Below are positions 1 to 7,018 of a stretch of 10,000 nucleotides of DNA, one piece after another. The notes beneath the pieces were generated by a model. It saw nothing but the letters and a program-made list of their open reading frames with translations, did no database searches and had not been told where the DNA came from. The stretch comes from Flavobacterium sp. (GTDB taxonomy: Bacteria; Bacteroidota; Bacteroidia; Flavobacteriales; Flavobacteriaceae). The stretch spans positions 1 through 10,000 of the forward strand of contig NZ_JAIWOF010000128.1 in NCBI RefSeq assembly GCF_020217025.1, written 5' to 3'. A program made the translations under genes and the position numbers. How positions within the stretch are numbered: the first letter of the stretch is position 1; each line of letters opens with the position of its first letter.

Positions 1-1
1 G

Positions 2-1306
2 GAAGAACAGTATCAATTTACCATAGCTAACAAGCCTGTAAAAGTAATTGAAACCGAAAGTGCAACATCGTACACTATTTTAATTAACAGAGAAATAGAT
101 GATGTAAATTCTTTTGAAAACTTAATTGTACAACAGTTAAATAGTGGCGAAACTACAGCTAACATAATAAAATATGTTCCTTTTCAGCCTGCTACAATTG
201 AAAGTTATTTTTTAAACGGCGATTTTAATGGCAATAGAACCATAACACCTATTGTGTACAATGCTAACTTAATTAATACTACCAACAAAATAACAAATAT
301 TTGCAGTACTGTTTGTACAACATTGTGTTATGATTGTGATCCAAGATATCCTTCTGAATATCAAACACCACATACACCAGGGGAAAAATGCCCAACTAAC
401 ACTACATTTACTACATGTAGTGATGTATGTGAAACATATGATGATGGTGGCGGAGGAATAGATTTAACTGGCGGTGGCGGAACAGGTGGTACAACAGGCG
501 AAGTAGAAACACCTCCAAACGATAGCGGCAACAACAACCCTATTGTTACAGCTCCAGTTTTGGAATTGGAGGAGGAGGAAAACATTTTACCAAAAGATCC
601 TTGCAAAGAATTAAAAGAATTATTAAAACCAAACGATAGTATAATCAGACCCATAATAGGTGAACCTGACACTATCAAAAGACCAAAATTAAAACCAAGA
701 ATTGAGTTAATTGGAGGAAAAGTTATATTGCCAAATGAATATGGTTGCACATTTTCATATCAAAAATTTGGAGATAAATATATACAAGGACCTATTGAAG
801 GTGGTGAGGCGTTAACTGTAGCTTTAAACGTTAATGGTTTTATTTATGGAGGTATGCATTCACATTCATTTGAAAAAGGCCATTCTATACCAAGTTTTGG
901 CGACATGGACTGGATTGCAGATTGTCATTATCTTGCAAAAGATTACAATAAAGATAAGGTGTTTGAAATTATTGCTGTTAGAAAATCTGGTTCAATAGCG
1001 ATTCCTCCTGAAGTAACTTATTATGCTTTTAAAGTAGATGATATAAACATATTAAAACAAAAAATTGAGCAAAGAATTAACGATATAAAACCAATAACCT
1101 TATCGAGAGATGAAAAAATTAAGGAAATTCACAGAGAAGATGGAAAATTATTTGATAAAAATCCAAATGATTTGGAGAAAAAATTTTTAGAAAAATATGA
1201 AAATTATGGCTTAAGCTTATATAAAGCAAATCAAAATTTAACTAATTGGGGAAAACTCACTCTAAATTCAAATGGGACTGTTGAAAATAATCCATGTGGA
1301 AATTAA
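2..1306 (+). CDS. 3' part of a large hypothetical protein with a C-terminal JAMM/MPN-like HxH...SxxD motif (5' end outside window)
   Basis: The frame is open from base 2 to the TAA at 1304-1306, giving 434 visible residues, so the gene begins left of the window. A GTG at 254 lies in the middle of this continuous frame and is not a convincing start. Residue numbers count from base 2. Residues about 95-150 are rich in Cys, including CYDC. A Gly/Thr-rich linker follows at about 151-168, then an acidic and Pro/Lys-rich stretch beginning near DPCKELKELL. The C-terminal domain contains GGMHSHSFEKGHSIPSFGD, with H286, H288, S298 and D301. This resembles the JAMM metalloprotease signature HxH-x7-SxxD, but the spacing is two residues longer, and the nearest upstream acidic residue (E269) is closer than usual. 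I recall similar C-terminal domains in uncharacterised flavobacterial proteins. Peptidase activity, export and any toxin role are inference. Two small exported proteins follow, the first after 21 bases, suggesting co-transcription. Confidence 0.8.
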   Translation, partial: EEQYQFTIANKPVKVIETESATSYTILINREIDDVNSFENLIVQQLNSGETTANIIKYVPFQPATIESYFLNGDFNGNRTITPIVYNANLINTTNKITNICSTVCTTLCYDCDPRYPSEYQTPHTPGEKCPTNTTFTTCSDVCETYDDGGGGIDLTGGGGTGGTTGEVETPPNDSGNNNPIVTAPVLELEEEENILPKDPCKELKELLKPNDSIIRPIIGEPDTIKRPKLKPRIELIGGKVILPNEYGCTFSYQKFGDKYIQGPIEGGEALTVALNVNGFIYGGMHSHSFEKGHSIPSFGDMDWIADCHYLAKDYNKDKVFEIIAVRKSGSIAIPPEVTYYAFKVDDINILKQKIEQRINDIKPITLSRDEKIKEIHREDGKLFDKNPNDLEKKFLEKYENYGLSLYKANQNLTNWGKLTLNSNGTVENNPCGN

Positions 1307-1327
1307 TAACCTTTTAAATCTAAAAAA

Positions 1328-1918
1328 ATGACTAACTTTTTTAAATATTTTTTATTACTTATAACTTTAAGTTGTAATGCACAAAGTCCAATTATAAATC
1401 TTTCTGAAGATGATGGGACCATAATTCAAAATAGCTACATTAAAGACATTAACAATGATCTTAACTCTTTTGTAGGAACTTATATTTATAATGATGGAAA
1501 CGTATATTTCAAGGTTATTTTAAAGAAAATAGTTATGTCTTACAATCAAAGATATTATGAAGATATCATCGTTGGTGAAATGCAATACAGAGTAAATGGT
1601 GTTGATATGTTTAATTCATTAAACGATATAGATACAAACTTTCCTAACCAAGCTGTACAACATTCAATTGGTGGTAATTCTATATTGCTAAATCATTACA
1701 AACCCTTATGTAACGATTGTATGCCAAATGAAAAGCGATTAAGACTAATGTTTGATGATAACAGAGGTTATGGAGATGTAATTATTCAAAGAATAACTGT
1801 TGGCGGAAATAATGCTATTAAATTTGAACCTAGAACAAGTTTACCTACAAGAAGTGATAATGACCCAATAATCACAAGAATCATTCCTAACACAACGTTT
1901 ATAATGATAAAACAATAA
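1328..1918 (+). CDS. Exported hypothetical protein, DUF6705-like, upstream paralog
   Basis: This is a 196-residue protein with an N-terminal signal sequence (about residues 1-19: Lys, then a Phe/Leu/Ile core, then LSCNAQ). The end suits either signal peptidase I cutting after NAQ or a loose lipobox with Cys16, so whether it is lipidated is open. It is clearly homologous to the next gene: both share YIKD, a GTYxY turn, YYED, a GExQYxxNGV segment, a CxDC pair (C128, C131 here) followed by EKRL, and the ending IKQ. The family appears to be DUF6705, a Bacteroidota family of unknown function; that name is from memory. The start ATG follows an AT-rich leader (ctaaaaaa) with no Shine-Dalgarno motif. 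The gene lies 21 bases after the upstream large gene, so it is probably transcribed with it, and a hairpin terminator follows. Function is unknown. Confidence 0.8.
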   Translation: MTNFFKYFLLLITLSCNAQSPIINLSEDDGTIIQNSYIKDINNDLNSFVGTYIYNDGNVYFKVILKKIVMSYNQRYYEDIIVGEMQYRVNGVDMFNSLNDIDTNFPNQAVQHSIGGNSILLNHYKPLCNDCMPNEKRLRLMFDDNRGYGDVIIQRITVGGNNAIKFEPRTSLPTRSDNDPIITRIIPNTTFIMIKQ

Positions 1919-1980
1919 CCTTTCAACAACGACTTTTAAATTATAAAAGTCGTTTTTACTTTTTTTTGTATATTTATTTA
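1909..1980 (+). repeat. Gene-end repeat, copy 1 (last codons plus terminator)
   Basis: This stretch runs from the last codons of the upstream paralog (aaaacaataacc) through the hairpin to the AT-rich tail tatttattta. It matches 2576-2649 almost base for base, with only scattered differences in the loop, the stem base and the T-tract. The match is far tighter than between the two coding regions it follows. Confidence 0.75.
1928..1968 (+). terminator. Rho-independent terminator after the first paralog
   Basis: An 11-base perfect stem (AACGACTTTTA at 1928-1938 with TAAAAGTCGTT at 1944-1954) encloses a 5-base loop. T-runs follow at 1953-1957 and 1960-1967. It ends only about a dozen bases before the next start codon, so it should limit read-through into the second paralog. 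Confidence 0.8.
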
Positions 1981-2585
1981 TGATGAAAAATTTAAACATA
2001 CTTGTTGTATTATTGCTTTCAATTAATTGCAAAGCGCAAACTCCCATTGTTGATATTTCTGAATCGGAAATGGGCTTACCCAATGGATATTATATAAAGG
2101 ATTTACTTAACTTATTAAATCCCTTTGAAGGTACCTATGTTTATACAAATGGAGCTGATACTTTAAAAATTGTATTAGTAAAAAAAGTATTGCAATACAA
2201 TAGTCAATATTATGAAGATTTAATTATTGGAGAATATCAATACATAGAAAATGGAGTTGAAAAAGCTAATACATTGCCTAATGTAAACATTACCTATTTA
2301 AACCAAAGAAGACATAATATTGATGGAAATTTTTTAGTAGATAAAAATTTTAGAGTTTGGCAATGCCCTGATTGTAGTGCGACAGAAAAAAGATTAAATA
2401 CACTTTTAAAAGATGTTGTTTCTGGCAGATTTGCAGATTTAATAATGAGAAGAACGACAGAAGGAGGTCAAGAAGTTATGAAAATAAATATAACTAATAT
2501 TTCAAGAGTTATTGAAATAGAAGGTCAGCCCACAGCACCTGATTTTGCTTTACCAATAGGAGAGTTTACTTTAATAAAACAATAA
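1980..2585 (+). CDS. Exported hypothetical protein, DUF6705-like, downstream paralog
   Basis: This is a 201-residue protein with a signal sequence at about residues 1-20 (MMKN, a Leu/Val core, then SINCKAQ). Cleavage after KAQ by signal peptidase I fits well; Cys17 could instead be a weak lipobox cysteine. It is a tandem paralog of the preceding gene, sharing YYIKD, FEGTYVY, YYEDLIIGEYQY, NGVEK, a CPDC motif (C129, C132) followed by EKRL, and the C-terminal IKQ. Either of two adjacent ATGs (1980 or 1983) could be the start; the difference is one residue. The 61-base gap to the first paralog is almost filled by a terminator, and I found no clear TAnnTTTG promoter there, so how this gene is expressed is unclear. 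The conserved CxxC could bind metal or form a disulfide. The DUF assignment is from memory and function is unknown. Confidence 0.8.
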   Translation: MMKNLNILVVLLLSINCKAQTPIVDISESEMGLPNGYYIKDLLNLLNPFEGTYVYTNGADTLKIVLVKKVLQYNSQYYEDLIIGEYQYIENGVEKANTLPNVNITYLNQRRHNIDGNFLVDKNFRVWQCPDCSATEKRLNTLLKDVVSGRFADLIMRRTTEGGQEVMKINITNISRVIEIEGQPTAPDFALPIGEFTLIKQ

Positions 2586-2649
2586 CCCTTTCAACAACGA
2601 CTTTTAAAGTATAAAAGTCGTTGTTTACTTTTTTTGTGTATTTATTTTT
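2576..2649 (+). repeat. Gene-end repeat, copy 2 (last codons plus terminator)
   Basis: This is the second copy of the element at 1909-1980, again starting in the last codons of a DUF6705-like gene and covering its terminator and the AT-rich tail. It abuts the stop codon of the convergent DUF2797 gene. Confidence 0.75.
2593..2635 (+). terminator. Rho-independent terminator after the second paralog
   Basis: A 14-base stem (2593-2606 with 2612-2625) has a 5-base loop (aagta) and a T-tract at 2629-2635. It is the same hairpin as at 1928-1968 but three pairs longer. On the opposite strand no T-tract follows the hairpin, so it should not terminate the convergent DUF2797 transcript well. Confidence 0.82.
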
Positions 2650-3439
2650 ACAAACTCATCTTCACCACATAACCTTCATAGGTTCTTACATTAAAAACGG
2701 TTCCGTCTTCAAATAGTAAATATTGTCCTTTAATTCCAGTTAAGGTTCCTGAGAAATTGGGAGTTTTATCTAAATTTAAACTCGTTACTTTTTTAGGATA
2801 TTGCAACACTGGAAAATCGAGTTGAATGATTTTTTCTTCTTTTGGAAAATAATCTTTTACTTCGGTTGGTAACCAATCGAAAACTTTATTGCGTTCTGCA
2901 ATCAAATCCATTTGTAAATATTCGTTTTTTAGCATTTTTTGCCAATTGGTTTTATCAGCAAAATGGTTTTTCAGCGCCACTTCTGTGATTCCTGCTAAAT
3001 ATCTGTTTGGAACTTCAACAATTGGAATCGCTTGCACGGCGCCTTGGTCAATCCATCTTGTAGGAACTTGGGTTTTTCTGGTTACACCAACTTTTACTTC
3101 GCTTGATAACGCTAAATACACTACATGAGGTTGTAATTGTACACGTTTTTCGTATTCTAAATCACGGTCTTCAATATCTAAATGCGCGGTGCTTAATTCG
3201 GGTTTCATAATCCAATCGCCAACTGCTGGGCTGCTCATAAAACAATCATAACAAAATCCTTGACGAAAAATCTTTTTGGCTTTTCCGCAATTCAAACATT
3301 GGTAGCCTTGAAATTCAATTTCCATTGGCTTTCCTAAAAGTTGGTTCAGGTTTAAAAAACTATTTTCAAAAACCAAATAGTATTGAATTGGGTTTCCAAA
3401 TTCGGTTTGCATTTTACTTAGCGTGCCTTGATAATTCAT
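2648..3439 (-). CDS. DUF2797 family protein with a four-cysteine zinc-ribbon-like motif
   Basis: This 263-residue cytoplasmic protein has no signal peptide or membrane segment. Near the N-terminus it carries CLNC (C48, C51) and CYDC (C63, C66), a likely zinc-binding knuckle pair. After it, about residues 106-135 (VYLALSSEVKVGVTRKTQVP, then RWIDQGA) look like the core of a GIY-YIG-type fold, with a Tyr strand, a KVGVTR strand and a following Arg. These features match the DUF2797 family as I know it from Bacteroidota and other bacteria. The biochemical role is not established, and a nuclease or nucleic-acid-binding role is inference from the fold resemblance. The gene is divergent from GH3 and has a good promoter at 3521-3552 on this strand, giving a leader of roughly 75 bases. 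It is convergent with the DUF6705-like pair. Confidence 0.87.
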   Translation of the reverse strand: MNYQGTLSKMQTEFGNPIQYYLVFENSFLNLNQLLGKPMEIEFQGYQCLNCGKAKKIFRQGFCYDCFMSSPAVGDWIMKPELSTAHLDIEDRDLEYEKRVQLQPHVVYLALSSEVKVGVTRKTQVPTRWIDQGAVQAIPIVEVPNRYLAGITEVALKNHFADKTNWQKMLKNEYLQMDLIAERNKVFDWLPTEVKDYFPKEEKIIQLDFPVLQYPKKVTSLNLDKTPNFSGTLTGIKGQYLLFEDGTVFNVRTYEGYVVKMSL

Positions 3440-3484
3440 TTGTGTTAAGATTTACTTTTTCGTTCAATTATTTAAAAAAAATGC

Positions 3485-3492
3485 TATTTTTG
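3485..3492 (+). promoter_or_regulatory. Candidate -7 box for the GH3 gene
   Basis: TATTTTTG matches the Bacteroidota -7 consensus TAnnTTTG and lies 47 bases before the GH3 start. No exact TTTG is present at the -33 spacing; only T-rich sequence (tttttcg) is there. The site overlaps the leader of the opposing DUF2797 transcript. Confidence 0.4.
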
Positions 3493-3520
3493 GTAAAGTT
3501 ATTATTCCGTTTTAATAATT

Positions 3521-3552
3521 CAAAATTAGAAATAGGTAAATGCCATTACAAA
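3521..3552 (-). promoter_or_regulatory. Promoter for the DUF2797 gene
   Basis: Read on the - strand, TTTG (3552-3549) is followed after exactly 20 bases by TAATTTTG (3528-3521). This is a full match to the Bacteroidota TTTG-N19/21-TAnnTTTG consensus. The -33 element lies inside the first codons of GH3, so the two divergent transcripts should overlap by some tens of bases. Confidence 0.6.
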
Positions 3553-5051
3553 TTATAAATTCTGTTGCCACTTGGATTTTGAAGAAACGAATTCATCAAA
3601 TGGAATTGTTCTTGAAATATCCGCATGAAGTACAAGAAGAATTACTTTTCAACCTTATAAAATCTGCCGAAAACACGCAAATTGGTAGAAAATACGACTT
3701 TTCTTCCATGAAAAATTATACCACTTTTAGTGAGCGAATTCCTGTTTCTACCTATGAAGAGTTAGAACCTTTAATTGAACGAACAAGACAAGGCGAACAA
3801 AATGTTTTTTGGAATTCTAACATCAAATGGTTTGCAAAATCAAGCGGAACGACTAATGCTAAGAGCAAATTTATTCCGGTGAGTTCGGAAGCCTTAGAAA
3901 ATTGTCATTACAAAGCGAGTAAAGATTTATTGTGTTTGTATTTAAACAACAACGAAGACTCGCAAATGTTTACAGGAAAGAGTTTACGTTTAGGCGGAAG
4001 CAAGCAATTATACGAAGACAACAACACGTTCTTTGGTGATTTATCTGCCATTTTAATTGACAATATGCCGATTTGGGCCGAATTTAGTTCCACTCCAAGC
4101 AGCAAAATTTCCTTAATGGGCGATTGGGAAACAAAACTTCCAGCCATAATTAATGAAACTATTAATGAAAATGTAACGAGTTTAGCTGGCGTTCCTAGCT
4201 GGATGATGGTTTTATTGCAAAAAACATTAGAAACTACTGGAAAATCAAACCTATTAGAGCTTTGGCCAAATGCAGAAGTCTATTTCCATGGTGGTGTAAA
4301 TTTTGATCCGTATAGAGAGCAATACAAAAAATTGTTCCCAAAGGATAATTTCAAATATTATGAAATTTATAATGCTTCGGAAGGTTTTTTTGCGATTCAA
4401 GACCAAAATGATTCGAGTGAATTATTGTTGATGCTGGATTATGGCATTTTCTATGAGTTCATTCCAATGGATACGTTTGGAACCTTAAACCAACGCGTAA
4501 TTCGATTAAATCAAGTAGAATTGAATAAAAATTATGCTTTGGTAATCACTACTAACTCGGGTTTATGGCGTTATTTAATTGGAGATACCATACGATTTAC
4601 CTCATTAAATCCATACCGAATAAAAGTAACTGGTAGAACAAAACATCACATCAACGTTTTTGGAGAAGAATTGATGGTTGAAAATACCGATACTGCTTTG
4701 ACTAAAACCTGTACAGAATTCAACTGTGAAATTACAGATTACACTGTGGCTCCCATTTTTATGAGTGATAAACAAAAAGGGGCACATGAATGGATTATTG
4801 AATTTAAAACCAAACCAGACAATATAGAGAATTTTAGAAAGGTTTTAGATGAAAATCTTCAAAGTATCAATTCGGATTACGAAGCCAAACGCTATAACAA
4901 CATGACATTAAACCCGTTAGTATTAAATGTAGCGCGTGAAAATCTATTTTACGACTGGTTAAAACAACAAGATAAACTAGGTGGTCAACACAAAGTACCA
5001 CGACTTTCTAATGAACGAAATTATCTAGAAAGCCTATTAACACTACAATAA
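3540..5051 (+). CDS. GH3 (auxin-responsive promoter) family acyl-adenylating enzyme
   Basis: This 503-residue cytoplasmic protein belongs to the ANL adenylating superfamily, GH3 branch. Motifs visible in order are: SSGTT at residues 101-105 (ATP phosphate-binding loop), YNASEG at 277-282 (adenylate-binding motif with the acidic residue), GLWRYLIGD at 341-349 (the YRxGD-type ribose-binding motif) and the VTGR hinge near 363-366 leading into the C-terminal domain. Plant GH3 enzymes use ATP to activate a carboxylic acid and conjugate it to an amino acid. The substrate of the bacterial relatives is not known to me, and auxin should not be assumed. Length and all core motifs look intact. The start ATG follows an AT-rich leader (taggtaa). 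A 54-residue small exported protein follows after 6 bases and is almost certainly co-transcribed. The opposing promoter of DUF2797 reaches into the first codons. Confidence 0.92.
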   Translation: MPLQIINSVATWILKKRIHQMELFLKYPHEVQEELLFNLIKSAENTQIGRKYDFSSMKNYTTFSERIPVSTYEELEPLIERTRQGEQNVFWNSNIKWFAKSSGTTNAKSKFIPVSSEALENCHYKASKDLLCLYLNNNEDSQMFTGKSLRLGGSKQLYEDNNTFFGDLSAILIDNMPIWAEFSSTPSSKISLMGDWETKLPAIINETINENVTSLAGVPSWMMVLLQKTLETTGKSNLLELWPNAEVYFHGGVNFDPYREQYKKLFPKDNFKYYEIYNASEGFFAIQDQNDSSELLLMLDYGIFYEFIPMDTFGTLNQRVIRLNQVELNKNYALVITTNSGLWRYLIGDTIRFTSLNPYRIKVTGRTKHHINVFGEELMVENTDTALTKTCTEFNCEITDYTVAPIFMSDKQKGAHEWIIEFKTKPDNIENFRKVLDENLQSINSDYEAKRYNNMTLNPLVLNVARENLFYDWLKQQDKLGGQHKVPRLSNERNYLESLLTLQ

Positions 5052-5057
5052 AACAGT

Positions 5058-5222
5058 ATGAAAAAGAAGATAATATATTCTCTTATGACATTAGTCCTAA
5101 TTACAGTATCTTGCGGACCAAGACGTTATAAATGTGGACCTTACAGAAAGTGCGAAAACACAATAGAAAAAACTAAAAAAAGTCATTTTAATAACGAATT
5201 CTACAAAAACCAATATTGTTAA
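5058..5222 (+). CDS. Small Cys-containing exported protein or lipoprotein (54 residues)
   Basis: The frame starts at ATG 5058 and ends at TAA 5220-5222. The product has a basic N-terminus (MKKK), a hydrophobic core, and TVSCG at residues 16-20, in which Cys19 would be the lipidated residue. The lipobox is weak (Thr at -3). The mature part is short and basic, with GPRRYKCGPYRKCE (C26, C32) and a C-terminal Cys54. The gene lies 6 bases after GH3 and just before a strong terminator, so it is the second gene of a GH3 operon. Presence of a signal sequence, operon position and codon character support a real gene despite its size. It resembles in style the 44-residue lipoprotein at 7019-7153 (signal sequence, SC, then a second Cys after an aromatic residue). 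I know no function for it. Confidence 0.72.
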   Translation: MKKKIIYSLMTLVLITVSCGPRRYKCGPYRKCENTIEKTKKSHFNNEFYKNQYC

Positions 5223-5248
5223 TTTGATTTTATTGCGAAATCTTTAAG

Positions 5249-5288
5249 AAAATCGATTTACTCAAAATGCAGTAAATCGATTTTTTTT
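5249..5288 (+). terminator. Rho-independent terminator of the GH3 operon
   Basis: A 14-base perfect stem (AAAATCGATTTACT at 5249-5262 with its complement at 5271-5284) has an 8-base loop, and a run of T follows at 5281-5288. It closes the GH3 / small-protein unit and separates it from the OmpA-family gene. Confidence 0.85.
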
Positions 5289-5360
5289 GCATTATATCGG
5301 ATTTTTAAATAATAATTAATAAATAAATACACTATTAATTTTTTTTCCAAAAAATACCTC

Positions 5361-5368
5361 TAATTTTG
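5361..5368 (+). promoter_or_regulatory. -7 box for the OmpA-family gene
   Basis: TAATTTTG is an exact TAnnTTTG match, followed by CACCCG where transcription would start, about 45 bases before the ATG. The -33 region (5336-5346) is T-rich without a clear TTTG. Bases 5289-5360 are otherwise plain AT-rich sequence with nothing recognisable. Confidence 0.6.
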
Positions 5369-5419
5369 CACCCGTTTTAACCCCTATATTAACTAACTAT
5401 TATTTAAGCATTTAAATTT

Positions 5420-6982
5420 ATGAAACTAAACAAAATCCTTACGTTACTTTTACTTTTAGGAAGCTTTATATCTTTTGGCCAAGAACCAAAACGTTCAGAA
5501 GGAGCTGAAGCTATTGTAAATGCTATCAATAAAAACACAAAAGGAATTAGTTTCATTACTAGTGATACAGGAATCAATACAGAATTAAATGAAATTGGTA
5601 CCACTTTCTTTAAGAACAAATACATCATCTTATCTAATAAAAAAAGAAGACATGCTGATGTAACTGTTAATCCAATTACAAATACTCCAAACAATAACTT
5701 ATATTGTGTAGATGTAAAAGAAGACGGAAACTTATCTTTTCCACTACTTTTCTCTCAAGCGTTGGATTCTGAAAACGATGAAGGTTCAATCGGATTTTCT
5801 TCTGATCAAAGAACTATTTTCTTTACTCAAGAAAACCCTAATAATAAACAATTATTTACCCTACACAAAGCAACTCTTAATGAGAAAGATGCTAAAAAAT
5901 GGACAAACATCACCAATTTAAATGTGGTTCCTGAGCAATATTCCGCTGAAACTCCAAGTGTTTCTCCTGATGGAAAGAAAATTTATATTGCTTCAAACAT
6001 TCCTGGTGGATTTGGTGGATTTGATATTTATGAAGCTACCATTGCAGAAGATGGAACTATCGGAAAATTAGTTAACTTAGGTCCAAACGTAAATACAGCA
6101 GACGATGAGAAATATCCATACATGTCTTCTGACAGCAAATATTTATATTTTTCTTCTAAAGGACATTTAAATTTAGGTGGTTATGATGTATTTAGATCGG
6201 CTTATGTTGACAATTCATTCTTAACGGCTATGAATTTAGGTACTGATTTAAATTCAAGAAGAGACGATGTTGCTTTCGTAATGACTTCTCCATCTAAAGG
6301 ATATATTTCAACGGATAAAAAACAATCGGGTAATTTTGATATTTTAAAATTCGAAATTAAAAAGCAAGAGAATTTACACTTTAGCTATACTGTAGTTGAA
6401 GAAGTTACTAAAACAGCTTTACCAAACGCAACAGTTGTTGTAACTGACGAATTTGGAACTAAATTAGCAGAGACTGTATCTGATAATAATGGCAAAATTA
6501 AATTAGCTTTAGAACCATTAACTTTTTATAACGTTGAAGTTATGAAAGATGGTTACGAAACTAAGAAAACAAACATTGCTACTGGTGATACAGATAAAAA
6601 CATTGCTTTAACTCAAAAGAAAGCAGTTGTTACTGAAGACGCAATTGTAATTGAAAATATTTATTTTGATTTCAATAAATCAACAATTAAAAAAGAATCT
6701 GAATTATCGTTGAACAAAATTGTTGAAGTTCTTAAGAACAATACAAACATGAGTATTACAATTAATGCACATACCGATAGCAAAGGTTCTGAAACTTACA
6801 ACCAAACACTTTCAGAAAGTAGAGCAAAATCTGCATATCAATATTTACTTAAAAAGGGTATTCCAGCAACGCAATTAACTTACAAAGGTTTTGGTGAAAG
6901 CGAATTGTTAGAAAAATGCGAGAAATGTTCATCTAAACAAGACCAAACAAACAGAAGGGTTGAATTCAAAATCGTAAAATAA
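5420..6982 (+). CDS. OmpA-family cell-envelope protein with PD40 propeller and carboxypeptidase-regulatory-like domain
   Basis: This is a 520-residue exported protein. A signal peptide occupies residues 1-20 or 21 (MKLNK, Leu-rich core, ending SFGQ). PD40/WD40-like beta-propeller blades follow, with repeats beginning near 123 (GFSSDQRTIFF), 177 (PSVSPDGKKIYI), 232 (YPYMSSDSKYLYF) and 283 (DVAFVMTSPSKGYIS), the second and third followed by GG[FY]D[IV][YF]. Residues about 320-395 look like a carboxypeptidase regulatory-like beta-sandwich. The OmpA C-terminal domain is at about 405-520: IYFDFNKSTI, then HTDSKG with D453, and SESRAKSAYQYL with R468. The D-x14-R pair matches the diaminopimelate-binding residues of OmpA, so it should anchor to peptidoglycan in the periplasm or outer membrane. 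The architecture resembles PorE of the type 9 secretion system, but no TPR region precedes the propeller, so I do not assign that name. C500 and C503 form a CxxC near the end. It has its own promoter, and a small lipoprotein gene follows 36 bases later. Confidence 0.9.
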   Translation: MKLNKILTLLLLLGSFISFGQEPKRSEGAEAIVNAINKNTKGISFITSDTGINTELNEIGTTFFKNKYIILSNKKRRHADVTVNPITNTPNNNLYCVDVKEDGNLSFPLLFSQALDSENDEGSIGFSSDQRTIFFTQENPNNKQLFTLHKATLNEKDAKKWTNITNLNVVPEQYSAETPSVSPDGKKIYIASNIPGGFGGFDIYEATIAEDGTIGKLVNLGPNVNTADDEKYPYMSSDSKYLYFSSKGHLNLGGYDVFRSAYVDNSFLTAMNLGTDLNSRRDDVAFVMTSPSKGYISTDKKQSGNFDILKFEIKKQENLHFSYTVVEEVTKTALPNATVVVTDEFGTKLAETVSDNNGKIKLALEPLTFYNVEVMKDGYETKKTNIATGDTDKNIALTQKKAVVTEDAIVIENIYFDFNKSTIKKESELSLNKIVEVLKNNTNMSITINAHTDSKGSETYNQTLSESRAKSAYQYLLKKGIPATQLTYKGFGESELLEKCEKCSSKQDQTNRRVEFKIVK

Positions 6983-7018
6983 AAAAGTACACTCTCAATT
7001 AATCACAACTATAAAAAA

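Noticed and set aside
254..256. GTG as the start of the first gene
   Set aside because: The same frame is open without a stop back to base 2, and the residues before it look like ordinary protein sequence, so the gene begins outside the window.
361..750. Open frame on the - strand of 129 residues
   Set aside because: It lies antisense to the Gly/Pro-rich part of the first gene; its Pro/Val-rich product is a by-product of that composition.
2889..3128. Open frame on the + strand within the DUF2797 gene
   Set aside because: It lies antisense to a well-conserved coding region with no supporting signals; the same applies to short antisense frames at 1841-2083, 3908-4147 and 4605-4787.
3325..3558. 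Open frame on the + strand crossing the DUF2797-GH3 gap
   Set aside because: It overlaps the N-terminus of DUF2797 and both promoters and shows no protein-like character.
5404..5694. Open frame on the - strand with hydrophobic segments
   Set aside because: It lies antisense to the signal peptide and N-terminus of the OmpA-family gene, whose promoter and domains are convincing.
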